From Nonomuraea fuscirosea (GTDB taxonomy: Bacteria > Actinomycetota > Actinomycetes > Streptosporangiales > Streptosporangiaceae): DNA of 64,000 nucleotides. This document shows, piece by piece, positions 7,459-16,342 of this stretch; position 1 is the stretch's first letter, and each line of letters begins with the position of its first letter. The stretch spans positions 124,001 through 188,000 of the forward strand of contig NZ_PVNG01000020.1 of the NCBI RefSeq assembly GCF_003001935.1. Direction: 5' to 3'. The translations under genes were made by a program, and so were the position numbers. Below the pieces are notes generated by a model. It saw only the letters and a program-made list of their open reading frames with translations. It searched no databases and was not told the origin of the DNA.

Positions 7459-8868
7459 GTGGCGACCGTCCCGAGTGTGTCGTACTCCATCACTGTGCGT
7501 CTCGAGGTGCCGGCCGGCGGCAAGGCCGTCAGCCAGCTCACCCACGCCGTAGAGTCGGCCGGGGGTGTGGTGACCGCCCTCGACGTCACCAATGCCGGGC
7601 ATGAGAAGCTCCGCATCGACGTGACGTGCGCCGCGAGGGACACCGACCACGCGCAGGCCATCGTCGACCAGCTGGAGGCGGTCGAGGGCGTCGTCATCCA
7701 CAAGGTGTCCGACCGCACCTTCCTCATGCACCTCGGCGGCAAGATCGAGATGGTCTCCAAGGTGCCGCTGCGCAACCGCGACGAGCTGTCCATGGCCTAC
7801 ACCCCGGGCGTGGCGCGCGTGTCGATGGCGATCGCGCGCAACAAGGAGGACGCGCGGCGGCTGACCATCAAGCGCAACACCGTGGCGGTCGTCACCGACG
7901 GCTCCGCCGTGCTGGGGCTGGGCAACATCGGGCCCGAGGCGGCGCTGCCCGTCATGGAGGGCAAGGCGGCGCTGTTCAAGCGGTTCGCGGGCATCGACGC
8001 CTGGCCGATCTGCCTCGACACCCAGGACGTCGACGAGATCGTGCGCACCGTGCAGGTGATCGCGCCCGGCTTCGGCGGCATCAACCTGGAGGACATCGGC
8101 GCGCCGCGCTGCTTCGAGGTCGAGCGGCGGCTGCGCGAGCTGCTCGACATCCCGGTCTTCCACGACGACCAGCACGGCACCGCGATCTGCGTGCTGGCCG
8201 CGCTCACCAACGCGCTGCGGGTCGTCGACAAGAACATCGAGAACGTCAAGATCACCATGGCGGGCGCGGGCGCGGCGGGCAACGCGGTGCTGCGGCTGCT
8301 GCTGGCCGCCGGGGCGCGCAACGTGATCGTGTGCGACTACCTCGGGGCCGTGCACAAGGGCCGCGACGACCTCGACGAGTCGCTGCTGTGGATCGCCGAG
8401 CACACCAACGCAGAAGGCTACGCGGGCGACCTGCGCGGAGCCGTCAAGGACGCCGACGTCTTCGTGGGCGTGTCCGCGCCCGGCATCCTCACCGGCGACG
8501 ACATCGCGACGATGGCCAAGGACGCGGTGGTGTTCGCGCTGGCCAACCCGGAGCCGGAGGTGTCGCCCGACGACGCCCGCGAGCACGCCGCGGTGGTCGC
8601 CACGGGCCGCTCCGACTACCCCAACCAGATCAACAACGTGCTGGCCTTCCCCGGGGTGTTCAGGGGGCTGCTGGACGCGCAGGCGGGCGGGGTGACGCAG
8701 GAGATGCTGCTGGCCGCCGCCGGCGCGCTGGCCGCCGTCGTCACGCCGGAGGAGCTGGGTCCCAACTACATCATCCCCAGCGTGTTCCACCCCGACGTTG
8801 CCACTGCCGTCGCCGCAGCCGTAAGAGAGTCTGCTGGTGGTCGCGCGCGAGGCTTCACCGAAGCCTGA
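7459..8868 (+). CDS. NAD-dependent malic enzyme with N-terminal ACT-like domain
   Basis: 469 residues from GTG 7459 (GAAGGAG at 7444-7450). TTG 7432, with AGGAGG 5 bases upstream, is a credible alternative that adds nine residues. An ACT-like ligand domain covers residues 1-85 (SVSYSITVRLEVP). Then come the malic enzyme core (MAYTPGVARV, Lys in MEGKAALFKRF, metal-site Asp in FHDDQHGTA) and the Rossmann NAD domain (MAGAGAAGNAV). It decarboxylates malate to pyruvate with NAD(P)H production, linking the TCA cycle and glycolysis. The ACT domain suggests allosteric control, possibly by an amino acid; that is inference. Confidence 0.93.
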   Translation: MATVPSVSYSITVRLEVPAGGKAVSQLTHAVESAGGVVTALDVTNAGHEKLRIDVTCAARDTDHAQAIVDQLEAVEGVVIHKVSDRTFLMHLGGKIEMVSKVPLRNRDELSMAYTPGVARVSMAIARNKEDARRLTIKRNTVAVVTDGSAVLGLGNIGPEAALPVMEGKAALFKRFAGIDAWPICLDTQDVDEIVRTVQVIAPGFGGINLEDIGAPRCFEVERRLRELLDIPVFHDDQHGTAICVLAALTNALRVVDKNIENVKITMAGAGAAGNAVLRLLLAAGARNVIVCDYLGAVHKGRDDLDESLLWIAEHTNAEGYAGDLRGAVKDADVFVGVSAPGILTGDDIATMAKDAVVFALANPEPEVSPDDAREHAAVVATGRSDYPNQINNVLAFPGVFRGLLDAQAGGVTQEMLLAAAGALAAVVTPEELGPNYIIPSVFHPDVATAVAAAVRESAGGRARGFTEA

Positions 8869-9007
8869 GTCCATCATCTTTTACGGCGGTGCCGGCGGCA
8901 CTCCAACCGTCGTGCGGGGCTCGCGGCCTCCAGGGGGACGCTTCTAGACCCGCACACGGCGGGCCGCCGCTACGGCGCATGGTGGGCCGGTTACGGGCTC
9001 AACCCCC

Positions 9008-9070
9008 GGCACCGGCTACGGCAATGCGGACAAGCCCGGCAATGGCGAGGTTCGCGGCACCGGCTACGGC
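9008..9070. repeat. 15-bp direct repeat in the malic enzyme/glycerol operon gap
   Basis: GGCACCGGCTACGGC occurs at 9008-9022 and 9056-9070, with weaker variants near 8965-8995. The rest of the 195-base convergent gap holds a small hairpin after the malic enzyme stop (GTGCC/GGCAC near 8890). The second copy overlaps the stop of the minus-strand gene. No gene seen. Confidence 0.5.
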
Positions 9071-9561
9071 GTTGTGGTTCGTGTGGTGATCGCTGGTATG
9101 ACGCGGTAGCTCTCCTGGAAGACCAGGTTGTGGGCGTCGGCTGCGGCGATCACGCGCATGGTGTCGAGCTGGCCGGTCGCGTCCGTCTCCGAGAAGACGT
9201 TGAGGGGCCAGTCGCCTACCGTGTTGCCCCGTAGGTGTGGGTGGTGGAAGTCGCAGCCGTAGTGGGCGACGACCGCGATCGGCTGCGCGCCGCACTGGCG
9301 CTGCTCGTGCCAGGTCAGCGACCACATGGCGTTGAGGCCGCCCTCGTGCGACCTGGTGAGCCCGCTCGCGACCACCTCCCCGGTGCCGAGCAGCAGGTCG
9401 GCGTTGGCCTCCTCGAGGACCTGGCGGGCCACCGGGTCCAGCAGTTCGACGGTTCTGGCGAACACGCGTTCCTTGTCCTCCCGCGTGACGGCGTCGCCGT
9501 GGTCGCCGTCACGCAGGTCGGTGAAGTGGCGGAGCAGAGCCTGGTTGATCGGAGTACCCAT
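9064..9561 (-). CDS. Hypothetical protein, last gene of the glycerol operon
   Basis: 165 residues starting MGTPINQALLRHFTDLRDG, with GGGGGAGG just upstream of ATG 9561. The protein is soluble and has a His/Cys-containing stretch (HYGCDFHHPHLRGN) that could bind metal; no signal peptide or membrane helix is apparent. It follows glpD by 20 bases and so is almost certainly co-transcribed. It sits where the uncharacterised gylX lies in the Streptomyces gylCABX operon; whether it is homologous was not tested. Much longer open frames on this strand through glpD are shadows. Confidence 0.7.
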   Translation of the reverse strand: MGTPINQALLRHFTDLRDGDHGDAVTREDKERVFARTVELLDPVARQVLEEANADLLLGTGEVVASGLTRSHEGGLNAMWSLTWHEQRQCGAQPIAVVAHYGCDFHHPHLRGNTVGDWPLNVFSETDATGQLDTMRVIAAADAHNLVFQESYRVIPAITTRTTTP

Positions 9562-9581
9562 GCCCTCCCCCTTCCCCGGGC

Positions 9582-11132
9582 TCAGGTGAGCAGGCCGGCG
9601 ATCCTGGTCCGGATTTCGGGGGTGTCCAGGCCACGTACGGTGAGGGTCGTGCGGCGGCGTACGACGTCGTCCACCGTGGCCGCCCACTCGTGGTCGCGGG
9701 CGTAGACCACCTGGGCCCAGATGTCCGGCCCGTCCGGGTGGATGCGCTCGCCGAGCGCGGGGTCCTCGCGGATGAGCCGGGCCAGGTCGAACGCGATCGA
9801 GCCGTAGTGCGAGGCCAGGTGCCGGGCCACCAGCGGATCCATGCGCGCGCTCGGGTCGCGGTCGGTCCACAGCCGCATGGCCACCGCGTCGGGGCTGGCC
9901 AGGCCGGGCAGCGGCACGGCGGGCAGGATGTCGGCCAGGTCGTCGCCCAGGGGACGTCCGGGCAGGTGAGCCAGGGTGTCGAAGACGTGCCTGCCGATGT
10001 GGCGGTACGTCGTCCACTTGCCGCCGGCCACCGACAACATGCCGCCCGCGCCCCGGGTCAGCACCGTCTCCCGCTTGGCCGCCGTGACCTCCCCAGGACC
10101 GCCGGGCAGGACGCGCAGGCCGGCGAAGGCGTAGGTGATGTCCTCGCGGCGGAGCTGGGAGTCGCGGACGGAATGCCCCGCCTCGTCGAGGATCTGGGAG
10201 ATGTCGGCCTCGGTGGCGCCGACCAGGCCAGGATCGCCCTCGTACGCCTCGTCCGTGGTCCCGAGCAGCAGGTGGTCCTCCCACGGGATCGCGAACGACA
10301 CCCGGTACTTGTCGATCGGCGTGGTCAGCGCGGCCTTCCACGGCTCGTGCCGGCGCATGACCAGGTGGGCGCCCTTGGACAGCCGGATGCTGGGGGCCGC
10401 GTCCGGGTCCTCCATGCGACGCAGGTGGTCGACCCAGGGGCCGGTGGCGTTCAGGACGAGGCGGGCGGAGACGCCGAACTCGGCGCCGCCGAGCCGGTCG
10501 CGCAGGTCGGCGCCGGTGACGCTGCCGCCGGTCGTCCGCAGCCCGACGACCTCGGCGTGGTTGAGCACGGTGGCGCCCGCGTCCACGGCGGCGCGCACGG
10601 TCATGACGGCGACGCGGCTGTCGTTCATCTGGTGGTCGCCGTAGACGGCGGCGGCGCGCAGCCCCTCGGTCCGCAGCGCGGGCACCTTGGCCAGCGCCTG
10701 ATGCGGAGTGATCACCTTGCCCATGCCGTCGCCGAACACGGACAGGGCCGAGTACAGGAACACGCCGGCGCCGAGCTTGGCGGCCCCGTGCGGCCCGCCC
10801 TTGTAGATCGGCACCAGGAACGTCAGCGGCTTGACCAGGTGGGGGGCGATGTCGCCGGCCAGGGCGCGGCGCTCGCGGTGGTTCTCGGCCACCAGCTTGA
10901 CGTTGCCGGTCTGCAGGTAGCGCAGGCCGCCGTGGACCAGCTTGGAGGAGGCGCTGGAGGTGGCGCCGGCGAAGTCGCCCGAGTCGACCATCGCCACCCG
11001 CAGCCCCGCCTGGGCGGCCATCCACGTGACCGACGTGCCCAGGATGCCACCGCCGATGACCAGCAGGTCGTAGCCGGTGGTGGACAGCTCGTGGCGGATC
11101 TCGGCCCGGTCGGTGCCGATCGCGGTCGTCAT
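9582..11132 (-). CDS. glpD: Glycerol-3-phosphate dehydrogenase, FAD-dependent
   Basis: 516 residues from ATG 11132, chosen because AGGAG lies 7 bases upstream; ATG 11138 is too close to it. The N-terminal FAD motif is DLLVIGGGILGTSVTWMAA, followed by the GlpD signature SSASSKLVHGGLRYLQ. The dehydrogenase core and C-terminal helical domain are complete. It oxidises sn-glycerol-3-phosphate to dihydroxyacetone phosphate and passes electrons to the quinone pool at the membrane. It lies 10 bases after glpK, whose stop overlaps the ribosome site, so it is tightly coupled in the operon. Confidence 0.95.
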   Translation of the reverse strand: MTTAIGTDRAEIRHELSTTGYDLLVIGGGILGTSVTWMAAQAGLRVAMVDSGDFAGATSSASSKLVHGGLRYLQTGNVKLVAENHRERRALAGDIAPHLVKPLTFLVPIYKGGPHGAAKLGAGVFLYSALSVFGDGMGKVITPHQALAKVPALRTEGLRAAAVYGDHQMNDSRVAVMTVRAAVDAGATVLNHAEVVGLRTTGGSVTGADLRDRLGGAEFGVSARLVLNATGPWVDHLRRMEDPDAAPSIRLSKGAHLVMRRHEPWKAALTTPIDKYRVSFAIPWEDHLLLGTTDEAYEGDPGLVGATEADISQILDEAGHSVRDSQLRREDITYAFAGLRVLPGGPGEVTAAKRETVLTRGAGGMLSVAGGKWTTYRHIGRHVFDTLAHLPGRPLGDDLADILPAVPLPGLASPDAVAMRLWTDRDPSARMDPLVARHLASHYGSIAFDLARLIREDPALGERIHPDGPDIWAQVVYARDHEWAATVDDVVRRRTTLTVRGLDTPEIRTRIAGLLT

Positions 11133-11142
11133 TGCCATACTC

Positions 11143-12618
<1,476 letters not shown>

Positions 12619-12640
12619 TGGGTTCCTCGCTAGTGCTCGT

Positions 12641-12659
12641 GGTTCGACAATGCCGAACG
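12641..12659. promoter_or_regulatory. IclR/GylR-type operator before glpK
   Basis: Read on the minus strand this is CGTTCGGCATTGTCGAACC, an imperfect palindrome differing at only three positions from the operator before gylR (13465-13483); the identity extends into the flanking ATTCG. It lies just upstream of the glpK start at 12618, where a repressor would block the kinase operon. Confidence 0.8.
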
Positions 12660-12692
12660 AATCGTATGTGGAAGGAGGTGGCTGTTCAAGTG

Positions 12693-13442
12693 TCATCGGG
12701 CGAGGTCACGGGTGATGGCGCGGGCGGCGTCGCGTACGTAGGAGACGAACTCCATGTGCAGGTCACCGCCTGGGGCGAGCCGTTCGACGGCGCCGCGGAT
12801 GCCGATGGCGCCCACCGCCAGGCCGCGCGCGTCCCTGATCGGGGCGGCGATGGCCACCTCGCCCTCCGTCAGCTCCTCCATCTCGGCGGCCCAGCCGCGC
12901 GCCCTGACCTGGGCGAGCTCCGCCTCCAGCCGCGCGGGGTCGGTGAGCGTGCGCTTGGTGTGGGCCTGCAGCGGCGGGGTGATCGACTCGCCGTACGGGT
13001 CGTAGGCGAGCAGCACCTTGCCCAGCGCGCTGGCGTGGAGCGGCAGATAGGTGCCCACCTGCAGCGTCTGCATGCTGTCGTCGGGGCGGAACACGTGGTG
13101 GATCACCAGGACGTGGCCTTCGTGCGGGGTGCCGATCCAGGCGCTCTCCCTGCTGCGCCCGGCCAGCGCGTCGGCCCAGTTGATGGAGCGGGTGCGTAGC
13201 TCGTTGACGTCGAGGTAGCTGCTGCCGAGGTGGAGCAGCGTGGCGCCGAGCCGGTACTTGCCCGTGGTGTCGTCCTGCTCGACGAACCCGACGTGGACCA
13301 GCGTGCGCAGGATGCCGTGCAGCGTCCCTTTCGGCAGGCCCAGCGCCCTGGCGAGCTCGGCGACGCCGAGCTGCCGGGGGCCGGAGGCGAGCAGCCGCAG
13401 GATGGCGGCGGCCCGTTCCACCGACTGAATCGTGTCTCCCAC
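12693..13442 (-). CDS. gylR: IclR family regulator of the glycerol operon (GylR-like)
   Basis: 249 residues from GTG 13442. An N-terminal winged helix (about 5-65; SVERAAAILRLLASGPRQL, then VAELARALGLPKGTLHGILRTL) is followed by the IclR effector domain (about 75-245; LPLHASALGKVLLAY, AIAAPIRDARGLAVGAIGI). GylR of Streptomyces represses the gyl operon and itself and is relieved by glycerol-3-phosphate. Here the gene is directly upstream of glpK-glpD on the same strand, and matching operators precede both units. The symbol is by context and family, not by alignment. Confidence 0.88.
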   Translation of the reverse strand: MGDTIQSVERAAAILRLLASGPRQLGVAELARALGLPKGTLHGILRTLVHVGFVEQDDTTGKYRLGATLLHLGSSYLDVNELRTRSINWADALAGRSRESAWIGTPHEGHVLVIHHVFRPDDSMQTLQVGTYLPLHASALGKVLLAYDPYGESITPPLQAHTKRTLTDPARLEAELAQVRARGWAAEMEELTEGEVAIAAPIRDARGLAVGAIGIRGAVERLAPGGDLHMEFVSYVRDAARAITRDLAR

Positions 13443-13464
13443 GCCGACGACACTAGCAGCGAAT

Positions 13465-13483
13465 CGTTCGGTATTGCCGAACG
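13465..13483. promoter_or_regulatory. IclR/GylR-type operator before gylR
   Basis: CGTTCGGTATTGCCGAACG is a perfect 7-bp inverted repeat around TATTG, 23 bases upstream of the gylR start. Its near-copy before glpK implies autoregulation plus operon control by the same IclR protein. Confidence 0.82.
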
Positions 13484-13667
13484 CTGGCGCTTGAGTCTGT
13501 ACGCCGGTCCGGGATCTGCCGCGGGCGCGGGCAACCCGGGGCCGCCACGCGCAGTCGCGCACTCCACGTCGCTCGGGAACCGCACCGGCGCCGGGTGCGT
13601 CTCTTGATCGAGGACTTCCCGCTAAAGGCACCAATTTCCCATGGATTGCCGGCAAAGAGGGGACTAA

Positions 13668-14309
13668 ATGGAACAACCTTCCCGTATTGCGGGAACCGTG
13701 CGGCCTGGGGGCCGCACCGCGAGAGTACGCGCGGCCGTCCTGGAGGCCACCCAGGACGAGCTGGTCGAGCACGGGTTCCATGGGCTGACCATGGACCAGG
13801 TGGCGGCCAGGGCCGGCGTCGGCAAGACGACGGTCTACCGGCGCTGGGGGAGCACCCCCGGCCTGGTGGCCGACCTCATGACCGAGCTGGCCAACCAGTC
13901 CTCGCCCCACGCCGACACGGGCGGCATCGAAAGTGACCTGCGCGTCAACGCGCTCGCCGTGGTCGAGGCGCTCAACGACGGGCGCCTCGGGGCCACGTTC
14001 CAGGCGGTCATCGCCGCCGCCACCTGCGACGAGCAGGCCTCTCTCGCGCTGCGCACCTTCTACCTGCGCCGCATCGAAGAGTGGACCAGCGTCGTGGACC
14101 TGGCCGTGGCCCGGGGTGAGCTGCCGGTGGGCACCGACGGGGGCGAGGTGATCCGGGCGATCGCGGCCCCGCTCTACTACCGGCTGATGATCACGAGGGA
14201 GCCGGTGACGGCCGAGGCCGCCGAGTGGTCGGTGGCGCGCACGCTGGCCGCCGCCAGGGCGGGCGCCTTCGTGACGGGCGCCCTGGTGACGGGCGGCGCG
14301 CCGGGATGA
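13668..14309 (+). CDS. TetR family transcriptional regulator
   Basis: 213 residues. The helix-turn-helix at about 20-65 reads VRAAVLEATQDELVEHGFHG then MDQVAARAGVGKTTVYRRW, and the C-terminal part resembles the TetR_C_16-type ligand domain (LAVVEALNDGRLGATFQAVI). ATG 13668 is preceded by GAGGGG. The next gene on this strand is YqgE, so no obvious target lies beside it; the convergent surface protein (14323) is the nearest neighbour. Ligand unknown. Confidence 0.88.
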   Translation: MEQPSRIAGTVRPGGRTARVRAAVLEATQDELVEHGFHGLTMDQVAARAGVGKTTVYRRWGSTPGLVADLMTELANQSSPHADTGGIESDLRVNALAVVEALNDGRLGATFQAVIAAATCDEQASLALRTFYLRRIEEWTSVVDLAVARGELPVGTDGGEVIRAIAAPLYYRLMITREPVTAEAAEWSVARTLAAARAGAFVTGALVTGGAPG

Positions 14310-14322
14310 GCGGTTCGGGGGC

Positions 14323-14835
14323 TCACATGGATGAACGGGGCCAGATCGAGCCGTACCACCACAGGATCCCGCCCATGACCACGAGCCCGCCCGCCGTGGC
14401 GAGCTTGCCCATGAGGTCGGCGGGCGGTCCGGTGTAGGGTAGCCGGCCGCCGTGCCGGTGGTGGCCCCAGGGGCAGTCGTTCTCGACGTGGCTGGAGTCG
14501 ATCAGCGTTTCCGGCTGGTGCTCGCTGACCGAGTAGGCCTCGATCTCGGATCTGCTGCCCTTGTTCACGGGGATCTGCCGGACGACGGTCTTCCTGGCCG
14601 GGATGGAGCCGCTGGCCATGCTGACGCCGTCGGCCTTGAGATCGAAGCGTACGAGCTGGCGGGTCTGGTTGTGCAGCCTGACGGACGCCCGGCCCGAGCG
14701 GCAGCCCACGTCGTCGACCGTCATCGTGAACGGGTCGCCGGAGTCCGGCAGCGGCCACGCCTCGGCCGCGGCCGGAAGGAGCAGGACGGCGCCCACCGGC
14801 AGGGCGGCCAGGACGAGACGGAAACCGATGCGCAT
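14323..14835 (-). CDS. Secreted, LPYTG-type sortase-anchored surface protein
   Basis: 170 residues. ATG 14835 follows GGGGGAAG and opens a signal peptide (MRIGFRLVLAALPVGAVLLL, Ala-rich cleavage site before WPLPDSG). The mature domain has two cysteines (VGCRSGR, NDCPWGHH) that may pair. Near the C-terminus is LPYTG, then a hydrophobic segment (LMGKLATAGGLVVMGGILWW) and a short tail with an Arg, the layout of a cell-wall sorting signal. No adhesin or enzyme domain is recognised. The target would be a housekeeping sortase elsewhere in the genome. Confidence 0.75.
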   Translation of the reverse strand: MRIGFRLVLAALPVGAVLLLPAAAEAWPLPDSGDPFTMTVDDVGCRSGRASVRLHNQTRQLVRFDLKADGVSMASGSIPARKTVVRQIPVNKGSRSEIEAYSVSEHQPETLIDSSHVENDCPWGHHRHGGRLPYTGPPADLMGKLATAGGLVVMGGILWWYGSIWPRSSM

Positions 14836-14947
14836 GGTGCTTCCCCCGGACACGATCTTCGCTACATAAAGTGCCCAAGCGGGCACGAAAAGTAACATCG
14901 GCCACCGGGGGGAGCGCGCACCCCCGCAGGTACTTCATGATGGATGT

Positions 14948-15526
14948 ATGGCGGAAGCGATCTACGTCGGCGGGTTGCTGGTGGCGACGCCACTCCTCGA
15001 CGACCCCAACTTCCGGCGTAGCGTCGTGCTGATCCTCGAACACGACCACGACGGCGGCACCCTCGGCGTCGTCCTCAACAGGCCGAGCGACATATCGGTG
15101 ACGCAGGTGCTGCCCGTATGGGACCCGCTGATCACCGGGCCGCCGGTGTTGTTCGAGGGCGGTCCCGTGCAGACCGACAGCGCGCTCGCGCTGGCCGCCG
15201 TCCCGAGCGGCGAGGAGCCGCTCGGCTGGCGCCGGCTGCACGCGGGCACCGACGCGGTGGCCCGCCTGGGGACGGTCGACCTGGACGCGCCGCCGGAGAT
15301 CCTGCAAGGGGAGATCGCGCAGATGCGCATCTTCGCGGGGTACGCGGGGTGGACGTCGGGGCAGCTGGAGAGCGAGATAGCCGAGGGCGCCTGGTATGTC
15401 GTCGACTCCGAGGTCGGCGACACCTTCCACGCCGACCCGTCCGCGCTGTGGCGTCATGTGCTGCGGCGCCAGCGGGGTGAGCTGGCGTTCGTGGCGACCT
15501 GCCCGGACGACCCGACCCTCAACTGA
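14948..15526 (+). CDS. YqgE/AlgH family protein (DUF179)
   Basis: 192 residues covering the whole DUF179 fold: GGLLVATPLLDDPNFRRSVVLILEHDHDGGTLGVVLNRP, FEGGPVQTDSAL, and FAGYAGWTSGQLESEIAEGAWYVV. This family is widespread and near housekeeping, but its biochemical function is unsettled; in pseudomonads AlgH affects alginate control. ATG 14948 lacks a strong ribosome site. Convergent with the TetR gene at 15577. Confidence 0.9.
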   Translation: MAEAIYVGGLLVATPLLDDPNFRRSVVLILEHDHDGGTLGVVLNRPSDISVTQVLPVWDPLITGPPVLFEGGPVQTDSALALAAVPSGEEPLGWRRLHAGTDAVARLGTVDLDAPPEILQGEIAQMRIFAGYAGWTSGQLESEIAEGAWYVVDSEVGDTFHADPSALWRHVLRRQRGELAFVATCPDDPTLN

Positions 15527-15576
15527 ACGCCCGCCGCCCCTCGGACCGGATCGTCGGGCTCAGTGCTGCAGGGGCC

Positions 15577-16197
15577 TCAGTGGCGCAGGTCCCAGCCGGG
15601 CCGCAGGCAGCGCTCGGCCAGCTCGATGCTCTCGGCCATCCGCCGCTGGATCTCCTCCATCGTGCCGTCACGGCGCGGGCACTCGAAGCCGACGCGCATG
15701 GTGGACATGGCGAACGCCACGATCAGGTGCGTGAGCTGGTCCTCGTCGGGATCCACGCCCCGGCGGGCGGCGATCACCTCGGCCAGGCGCCGCTCCGTCC
15801 GCGCACCCCTGGCCACCGACTTGCCGACCAGGTGCGGATTGCCGTCCAGCAACTTCCGCAACTTCAGGAACCTGCTCGCGTCGTCCGGCGTTGAACTCTG
15901 CACGTCGGTCAGGACCGCGCGCAGCGCGTGCATCAGGGCCGTGAACGGCGGCTCGTCCGCCGGGCGCTCCGCCAGCGTCTCCAGCATGATCTCCTCGCCG
16001 TGGTCGTGGAACCACATCGCCAGGTGATCCTTGTTGGTGAAGTAGCGGAAGAACGTGCGGGGGGAGATCTCGACCGCCCCCGCGATCTGCTCCACGGTGG
16101 TCGACTCGTATCCTTGTTCGAGGAAGAGCTCTAGCGCGGCGTCCATGATCGCCAGGCGCGTCTTCTCCTTCTTGCGTTCTCGTAGCCCCACCGTCAC
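15577..16197 (-). CDS. TetR family regulator, divergent from an MFS exporter
   Basis: 206 residues with helix-turn-helix at about 10-58 (MDAALELFLEQGYESTTVEQIAGAVEISPRTFFRYFTNKDHL) and a MftR-like C-terminal domain. It is divergent from the 14-TM MFS exporter at 16343. In this classic arrangement the TetR protein represses both genes and is released by the exporter's substrate. The intergenic region carries three perfectly phased GTCAT repeats that could be its site. Confidence 0.88.
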   Translation of the reverse strand: MTVGLRERKKEKTRLAIMDAALELFLEQGYESTTVEQIAGAVEISPRTFFRYFTNKDHLAMWFHDHGEEIMLETLAERPADEPPFTALMHALRAVLTDVQSSTPDDASRFLKLRKLLDGNPHLVGKSVARGARTERRLAEVIAARRGVDPDEDQLTHLIVAFAMSTMRVGFECPRRDGTMEEIQRRMAESIELAERCLRPGWDLRH

Positions 16198-16252
16198 TCC
16201 CTCGAAACCATGTTGTCACAGTGTGCCATAAGTCATAGGGCGACTGTTGAAA

Positions 16253-16271
16253 GTCATTTGTCATGTGTCAT
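16253..16271. promoter_or_regulatory. Three phased GTCAT repeats; candidate TetR operator
   Basis: GTCAT begins at 16253, 16260 and 16267, exactly 7 bases apart, with another at 16232. They lie between the divergent TetR and MFS starts. A small hairpin (GCCCC/GGGGC, 16308-16322) and a GAGGCTTA doublet at about 16290-16305 follow toward the MFS gene. Confidence 0.45.
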
Positions 16272-16342
16272 GCTCTGCCATAGATTACCGAGGCTTACGA
16301 GGCTTATGCCCCGGTGTGGGGCGGCATGTTTGAGGGGGACTC

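Noticed and set aside
9064..11025. 653-codon minus-strand frame through glpD
   Set aside because: Only its last 165 codons are a plausible gene (with ATG 9561 and a ribosome site); the rest is glpD in the wrong phase.
12619..12696. Extended glpK N-terminus from ATG 12696
   Set aside because: It would translate the operator, adds residues unlike other glycerol kinases, and lacks the ribosome site that GTG 12618 has.
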